Shown here: positions 59,210 through 64,000 of the stretch, piece after piece
How the letters are laid out: each line of letters begins with the position of its first letter
Numbering within the stretch: the stretch's first letter is position 1
Assembly (NCBI GenBank): GCA_902768435.1
Contig: CACXLJ010000006.1
Location: forward strand, 1-64,000
Reading direction: 5' to 3'
Length of the DNA: 64,000 nt
Source: an uncultured Bacteroidales bacterium
GTDB taxonomy: Bacteria > Bacteroidota > Bacteroidia > Bacteroidales > Muribaculaceae
Notes under the pieces: generated by a model
Database searches by the model: none
What the model saw: only the letters and a program-made list of their open reading frames with translations
What the model was told of the DNA's origin: nothing
Program-made: the position numbers and the translations under genes

Positions 59210-60442
59210 ATGACCGATATTGAACAAGTGCGCAACCTGCGCATCAACGACTATAATTACCCCTTGCCCGACGAGCGCATCGCCAAGCATCCGCTCGCCG
59301 AACGCGAACAGTGCAAACTGCTCATCTATAGCCACAACCAACTGAGCGAAGGGCACTTTTACGATGTGCCGCAGCTGCTGCCACAAGGCTGCATGCTGGT
59401 CTATAACAACACGCGCGTTATCAACGCCCGCCTGCGTTTCCGCAAGGCTACAGGCTCTACTATCGAGATTTTTTGCCTCGAACCCGTGGCACCGCACGAC
59501 TATCAGCTCATTTTCCAGACTACCGACACCTGCACCTGGCTGTGCCTGGTGGGCAACAGCAAGCGATGGAAAGAGGGTGCACTGGAGCAGACGGTTGACA
59601 TCGATGGCCGACAGGTGACACTTAGCGCCACGCGAGGCGAACGCCGCGGTAATTCGTGGGAAATCATCTTCACCTGGGATGCACAGGATGTTACCTTCGC
59701 CTCACTGCTTACCGCCCTGGGCGAAATCCCCATCCCGCCCTACTTGAACCGCAACACCGAGGAGAGCGACCTCACCGACTATCAAACGGTCTACAGCCAC
59801 ATCGACGGCAGTGTGGCTGCACCCACCGCCGGCCTGCACTTCACCGATGAACTGCTCGCCGAGTGCGACAACCGAGGCATCACTCGCCGCGAGCTCACCC
59901 TGCATGTGGGAGCTGGTACCTTCCAGCCCGTGAAGAGCGAAAACATTGGCGAACATGAGATGCACTATGAGTTCATTGCCGTGGAGCGCAGCCTGCTGGC
60001 CGAACTGGTGCATGCGCTTGCTACCAAGCAACCCATCGTGGCCGTGGGTACCACCAGCGTGCGCACCCTCGAGAGCCTCTACTATGTGGGGCAAATGCTT
60101 GAGGTCAATCCCGATGCCGATGACCTTACCGTCACTCAGTGGATGCCCTACACCACTCCGTGTCAAATCAGTGCCCAGCAAGCGTTGCAGAATATTGTGG
60201 ACTACCTCGACCGCCATCACTTGAGCACGCTCATGGGCAACACCCAACTCATGATTGCCCCGGGCTTCCAATATCGCATTATCAATGGCATGATCACCAA
60301 CTTCCACCAGCCGCAGTCCACCCTGCTGCTGCTCGTGGCCGCCTTTGTGGGCAATGACAACTGGCGCAGTCTCTACGACTACGCCCTCGCCCACGACTTC
60401 CGTTTCCTGAGCTACGGCGATGCCTGCCTCTTCCTCAAGTAA
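59210..60442 (+). CDS. queA: S-adenosylmethionine:tRNA ribosyltransferase-isomerase
   Basis: Adds the epoxycyclopentane ring to 7-aminomethyl-7-deazaguanine in tRNA during queuosine synthesis. 410 residues. Family motifs: VYNNTRVINARL, GEIPIPPYLNR, YSHIDGSVAAPTAGLHFT, HVGAGTFQPVK, TNFHQPQSTLLLLVAAF and LSYGDACLF. Some 50 residues longer than the E. coli protein, as is common in Bacteroidota. Single gene converging with rnc. Confidence 0.95.
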   Translation: MTDIEQVRNLRINDYNYPLPDERIAKHPLAEREQCKLLIYSHNQLSEGHFYDVPQLLPQGCMLVYNNTRVINARLRFRKATGSTIEIFCLEPVAPHDYQLIFQTTDTCTWLCLVGNSKRWKEGALEQTVDIDGRQVTLSATRGERRGNSWEIIFTWDAQDVTFASLLTALGEIPIPPYLNRNTEESDLTDYQTVYSHIDGSVAAPTAGLHFTDELLAECDNRGITRRELTLHVGAGTFQPVKSENIGEHEMHYEFIAVERSLLAELVHALATKQPIVAVGTTSVRTLESLYYVGQMLEVNPDADDLTVTQWMPYTTPCQISAQQALQNIVDYLDRHHLSTLMGNTQLMIAPGFQYRIINGMITNFHQPQSTLLLLVAAFVGNDNWRSLYDYALAHDFRFLSYGDACLFLK

Positions 60443-60655
60443 CCAGGAGTGCAAGCTATATTTTTCACATAATTTTTTTGTCTGTTGCAATTATACAGGG
60501 CTCAGCACCACAACACATTGGTAATTACTGTATAAGGATTATTGCAGCCAAACGCCACTACTTAAAATCCAAAAAAGTATTGAATTTTATGGAATCAATT
60601 CCACAAAAACCATGACTTTTCTGGAATTTAACACAGAATTAGGATATTTTGAGGA

Positions 60656-60673
60656 CTCCGAGAGCTCTGAGAA
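60656..60673. repeat. Short 9-bp tandem pair (CTCNGAGNN)
   Basis: CTCCGAGAG then CTCTGAGAA, ending 5 bp from the rnc stop codon at 60678. Same word as the 33883-33926 array. Confidence 0.5.
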
Positions 60674-60677
60674 CATT

Positions 60678-61460
60678 TTAAAGTATAGATTGGGGTGTGG
60701 CGGTGGAGAGGATGCGCTCGCGGAAGAGTTTGTCGGAGCGCAGACGCTCAAGTGCTTTCTTTGATGCACCCTGATGCGACTCTTTCTTGCTATAGCCGGT
60801 AGCATCGGCCGTATAGACTCCGCCCAAAATAACGGCAGTGCGGAAGATGGGATTGCCGTCGGCATCGCTAAAGGTGTCCATCAATTCATACTCGATGGTG
60901 ACGCGATACTTCTGCGTCCACTCAATGAGGCGCGACTTGAAGTTCTGCTCGGTCTTGACCAGGTCGTTGATGTCGAGATGCTCGGCAATGATTTTCACCT
61001 CGATAAATCGCTTGCAGGCATTGAAACCACGGTCGAGATAGATGGCGCCCACCAGTGCCTCGAGGGCATTGCCGCTAATATAGGAGTTGTGTGAAGTGGA
61101 ATGCGCCATTGCCTTCACATGAGAGCGCAGGTGGAACGACTCGCCAATGCGGTTCAGACTCTCGCGCTGCACAATCTTGGCGCGGGTCGAGGTAAGGAAC
61201 CCCTCGTGTTTTTCAGGATAACGGTTATAGAGGTAGGCTGCCACCACGCAATCGAGCACGGCATCGCCCAAATACTCGAGCCGCTCATTGTTCACCCAGT
61301 GCCCGTCGGCGTCTTTCACCGACATGGAGCGGTGCACCAGTGCCAACTGATAATAGGAAATGTTGCGTGGCAGGAAGCCGGTAATGCGGTGTATAAAAAC
61401 ATAAAGCTCCTTATCCTTGGAGAAAAGGAGCTTTATTATGGATATGAGATTATTAAACAC
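60678..61460 (-). CDS. rnc: Ribonuclease III
   Basis: 260 residues. The catalytic signature NERLEYLGDAVLD is intact with the second acidic helix NALEALVGAIYLD. The C-terminal double-stranded RNA-binding domain (about 180-250) ends GASKKALERL. Processes rRNA and structured RNAs. It begins 13 bp after the fabF stop and belongs to the acpP-fabF-rnc unit typical of Bacteroidota. Confidence 0.95.
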   Translation of the reverse strand: MFNNLISIIKLLFSKDKELYVFIHRITGFLPRNISYYQLALVHRSMSVKDADGHWVNNERLEYLGDAVLDCVVAAYLYNRYPEKHEGFLTSTRAKIVQRESLNRIGESFHLRSHVKAMAHSTSHNSYISGNALEALVGAIYLDRGFNACKRFIEVKIIAEHLDINDLVKTEQNFKSRLIEWTQKYRVTIEYELMDTFSDADGNPIFRTAVILGGVYTADATGYSKKESHQGASKKALERLRSDKLFRERILSTATPQSIL

Positions 61461-61473
61461 CGCGAGAAGGAGT

Positions 61474-62757
61474 TTAACTATTAAACTTCTTCACGATAAT
61501 GCTGGCGTTATGTCCACCAAAGCCGAAAGTGTTAGACAAAGCAACATTCACCACACGCTTCTGGGCCTTGCCAAAGGTGAAGTTCATGTTGTAATCAATG
61601 TTCTCGTCTTTGTCGTCATCCTCATGGTTGATTGTGGGAGGCACAATATCGTCCTGGCAAGCCTTCACGCAGAACAGTGCTTCCATGGCGCCTGTAGCAC
61701 CCAGCATGTGTCCGGTCATCGACTTGGTCGAACTGATATTCATGTCATAGGCATGCTTACCGAATACATCGGCAATTGCCTGAGCCTCGGATGTATCACC
61801 CACGGGAGTGGACGTGCCATGCACATTCACATAGTCAACATCTTCAGGAGTGATGCCGGCATCGTCGATGGCGCGCTGCATCACCAGGCGGGCACCAAGG
61901 CCCTCGGGGTGACTTGCCGTGATATGATAGGCATCGGCACTCATGCCACCGCCAATCACCTCGGCATAAATCTTGGCGCCGCGTGCAAGTGCGTGCTCCA
62001 GTTCCTCGAAAATGAGACAGACACCGCCCTCGCCCATCACGAAACCGTCGCGCGAAGCGCTAAACGGACGCGAGGCCTTCTCGGGCTCGTCGTTGCGCGT
62101 GGAGATTGCCTTCATGGCATTGAAGCCACCCACTCCAGCAGGGAAGATGGAAGCCTCAGAGCCACCGGTCACCATAGCCACAGCCTTACCCAGACGAATC
62201 AGGTTGAAAGCGTCGATAAGGGCGTTGGTCGAGGTGGCGCAAGCCGAGACAATACCGTAGTTAGGACCACGGAAACCATACTTGATGGAGATTTGTCCGG
62301 CTGCGATATCGGCAATCATGGTGGGGATGAAGAAGGGGCTGTACTTGGGACCGTCGGCCTCATGCTTAGCATAGTAGCCTGCCTGATCCTCAAAGGTGTG
62401 GAGGCCACCAATACCCGAAGCGAAGACAACGCCCACCTCATTGCGGTCGATGCCCTCTTCGAGCAGGTTTGCGTCCTCAACAGCCTGCTTGGCCGCAGCC
62501 ATTGCATATTGTGTATACAGGTCGTTGCGCTTAAAGTCTTTCACTTCTCGGCGATCGTCCGGGTTATCCACAAACTTGACCGGGTCAAAATCCTTCACCT
62601 CACACGCAAAGTGTGTCTTGAAGAGTGATGAATCAAAATGAGTAATAGGTCCTGCACCGCTCACTCCGTTCAGGGCGTTTTGCCATGTGGTTTCAACGTC
62701 CAGACCAATGGGAGTGATGGCACCAAGACCTGTTACCACTACTCTCTTTAATTCCAT
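61474..62757 (-). CDS. fabF: 3-oxoacyl-ACP synthase II
   Basis: 427 residues. Condensing enzyme of type II fatty acid elongation. Active-site Cys in SACATSTNALIDAF, catalytic His in VHGTSTPVGDTSEAQ and SMTGHMLGATGAMEA. The C-terminal glycine-rich loop NTFGFGGHNASI is intact. It follows acpP by 27 bp, its carrier-protein substrate donor. Confidence 0.96.
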   Translation of the reverse strand: MELKRVVVTGLGAITPIGLDVETTWQNALNGVSGAGPITHFDSSLFKTHFACEVKDFDPVKFVDNPDDRREVKDFKRNDLYTQYAMAAAKQAVEDANLLEEGIDRNEVGVVFASGIGGLHTFEDQAGYYAKHEADGPKYSPFFIPTMIADIAAGQISIKYGFRGPNYGIVSACATSTNALIDAFNLIRLGKAVAMVTGGSEASIFPAGVGGFNAMKAISTRNDEPEKASRPFSASRDGFVMGEGGVCLIFEELEHALARGAKIYAEVIGGGMSADAYHITASHPEGLGARLVMQRAIDDAGITPEDVDYVNVHGTSTPVGDTSEAQAIADVFGKHAYDMNISSTKSMTGHMLGATGAMEALFCVKACQDDIVPPTINHEDDDKDENIDYNMNFTFGKAQKRVVNVALSNTFGFGGHNASIIVKKFNS

Positions 62758-62784
62758 GAATAAAGGGGAAACTATAAGATTTTA

Positions 62785-63024
62785 TTATTCTGCCTTAGCT
62801 GCTTCGATATAGCTCACAGCATCCTGTACGGTCTGAATAGTTTCAGCCTTCTCATCGGGGATTTGAATGTCAAATTCCTTCTCAAATTCCATGATGAGCT
62901 CTACAGTGTCGAGTGAATCGGCACCAAGATCCTGTTGAAAAGTTGCTTCGGGAGTTACTTCAGTTTCACTAACGCCTAACTTGTCAACGATAATCGATTT
63001 TACTCTTTCTTCAATTTCAGACAT
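62785..63024 (-). CDS. acpP: Acyl carrier protein
   Basis: 79 residues from [13 protein letters not shown]; the longer frame to 63090 is upstream sequence. The phosphopantetheine site is the Ser of [15 protein letters not shown]. Acidic four-helix carrier with the usual [20 protein letters not shown] end. Promoter-like TTACTTTG (63086-63079), one base off consensus, 54 nt upstream. Confidence 0.96.
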   Translation of the reverse strand: MSEIEERVKSIIVDKLGVSETEVTPEATFQQDLGADSLDTVELIMEFEKEFDIQIPDEKAETIQTVQDAVSYIEAAKAE

Positions 63025-63372
63025 AGTTGTAAAATTTAAATGTGTTTTAAAATAGTGTTCGTTCTTGTTTTTGCGGTGCAAAGTAAGCAATTATTATTCA
63101 AATAATAAAGGAAATCGCCCACAATTTGAACTTCGTTGCAGTTTTTTAGATTTAAGGGGCATCGAAAATGATAATTTTTACAAAAAATCACACTTCACGC
63201 CCCTCAACAGCACAAAAGACTGCCAGCAAACCGCCATTTTGTCAGTAACATGCTGTCAGTTATTAACACTTTCCACACCTTCAGACCTTGACGATTCTCT
63301 TTAACAACGCCAAAGACTCTCGCCATGAGTCGGTCGAGAGCCTTTGGAAAAAATGCTGAGTTATAAATGTAT
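63025..63372. other. Intergenic region upstream of acpP
   Basis: Holds the acpP promoter-like word and, near 63310-63345, a hairpin CCAAAGACTCTCG / CGAGAGCCTTTGG with A-run on its right. It could end the leftward transcript of the next gene, although the T tract in that direction is poor. Nothing else recognised. Confidence 0.5.
63309..63345 (-). terminator. Hairpin downstream of the partial secreted protein gene
   Basis: CCAAAG-A-CTCTCG pairs with CGAGAG-C-CTTTGG around a 12-nt loop. Weak U tract leftward. Confidence 0.5.
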
Positions 63373-64000
63373 TTATTTAAGCACTTTAGTGGCGGTTTGG
63401 GTGCCGTCGGTGTAACGGGTTACCACGATGTTGACGCCATCGAAAGGCTTGCTGCTTGACATACCAGCCAGGTTGTAGTAAGTATGGCTGAGCACCTGCT
63501 TGTCGGTCTGAGGCTGGTCGAGGCCGGTTGAAATGGAGGCATTGTAGCCGAGTTTGGGAGCCACTGCGAGCGACAGCGGGTCGTCAACATTCTGATACCA
63601 CTTGCCGGTCTCGAGGTAGTTGTAGTTAGCATCCTCGTCGTACACAAAGTGATAGCCAGTGCACTTCTCGCCTGCGCCACGACGACACAGCAAGATGGCC
63701 ATGTCATCACCATTCTCGTTGGGGAAGGGGCCTATCACAGCAAAGAACTCGGTGCCTGCAGGTATCAACACGGGGTCATTGAACACAAACTCGGTAGCAT
63801 TCACTGTAGTGGGATCATAGGCCAAATCGCCAGCCTTCACGCTCGTGCTGCCCAGTACTTGGTCGGGCATGCCATCGGCGCCAGCAGTCATGATCTTCAT
63901 CTCAATGTCGGCAGTAGTCGAAACCGCTGTGGTCTTACCGAAATACACATTTACCTGAGAGACTTGCGCATCGGCAACAGGTGCGTCGAAGTGCTCGGCA
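63373..64000 (-). CDS. C-terminal part of a secreted Bacteroidales protein (partial at window edge)
   Basis: The frame is open from base 64000 leftward to the stop at 63373, about 208 residues; the internal GTG at 63948 is not a start. Text includes VYFGKTTAVSTTADIEMKIM, PVLIPAGTEFFAVIGPFPN and a carbohydrate-binding-like beta sandwich. The end, YYNLAGMSSSKPFDGVNIVVTRYTDGTQTATKVLK-type sequence, is the usual C-terminal tail of Bacteroidales secreted proteins. Upstream domains are outside the window, so function is not assigned. Confidence 0.8.
   Translation of the reverse strand, partial: AEHFDAPVADAQVSQVNVYFGKTTAVSTTADIEMKIMTAGADGMPDQVLGSTSVKAGDLAYDPTTVNATEFVFNDPVLIPAGTEFFAVIGPFPNENGDDMAILLCRRGAGEKCTGYHFVYDEDANYNYLETGKWYQNVDDPLSLAVAPKLGYNASISTGLDQPQTDKQVLSHTYYNLAGMSSSKPFDGVNIVVTRYTDGTQTATKVLK

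Overview
The window reads as a chromosome segment of a gut-type member of the order Bacteroidales (Bacteroidota). The evidence is the Bacteroidota -7 promoter word TAnnTTTG (often with TTTG or TTG about 20 bp upstream) ahead of many genes, Oar/SusC-like TonB-dependent receptors, BspA-like leucine-rich repeat proteins, dockerin-like GDVNGDGRVNVSD repeats, and families such as DUF4988, DUF3244, DUF4919 and DUF1573. Base composition and codon use resemble Muribaculaceae or Prevotellaceae; placement below the order is inference.

Layout. 1-4.4 kb: small membrane proteins, a secreted M64 peptidase and an orphan 808-residue protein. 4.4-9.5 kb: housekeeping block with a probable new small RNA, recX, comF-like, pyrE plus an SRPBCC partner, the SRP RNA gene, luxS and a secreted phosphodiesterase. 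9.6-16.8 kb: a surface-protein locus with two secreted proteins sharing an approximately 430-residue module, a lipoprotein between them, and a DUF1573 gene lying inside a segment bounded by 18-bp inverted repeats next to a tyrosine recombinase. The only good promoter for the surface genes lies just inside one repeat, so this looks like an invertible ON/OFF promoter switch. 16.8-23.5 kb: Oar-like receptor, DUF362 protein, GT-C membrane glycosyltransferase and ruvC. 23.7-29.7 kb: lipoproteins and an LRR/dockerin protein framed by a 193-bp direct repeat with truncated gene remnants. 29.8-38.3 kb: esterase, NUDIX and MazG-like pyrophosphatases, Na+/amino-acid symporter, adk, hpt, PH-domain protein, nnr, NlpC/P60 hydrolase. 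38.4-43.4 kb: an ATPase-TOPRIM (DUF4435) protein resembling fused PARIS/OLD-type defence proteins, a DKNYY lipoprotein and an LRR_5/dockerin protein. 43.5-48.1 kb: an AT-rich island with a tail-spike-like beta-helix protein, DUF3244 and a TPR membrane regulator. 48.2-53.8 kb: a leftward set with rsh and a PgpH-like c-di-AMP phosphodiesterase. 53.8-64 kb: mtgA, an AAA_14/DUF4143 ATPase, an outer-membrane receptor, queA, and the acpP-fabF-rnc cluster, ending in a partial secreted protein.

Two observations stand out. First, the recombinase-adjacent invertible promoter (14922-15680), whose outer repeat is also a hairpin followed by seven T, so that it could terminate transcription from the flipped promoter. 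Second, a set of eleven degenerate tandem arrays with 7-, 8- or 9-bp period, each placed 4 to about 40 bp after a stop codon or touching it; several unrelated genes share the same repeat word. I recognise no existing name for the second pattern.

No rRNA, tRNA, CRISPR array, insertion sequence or replication origin could be recognised.
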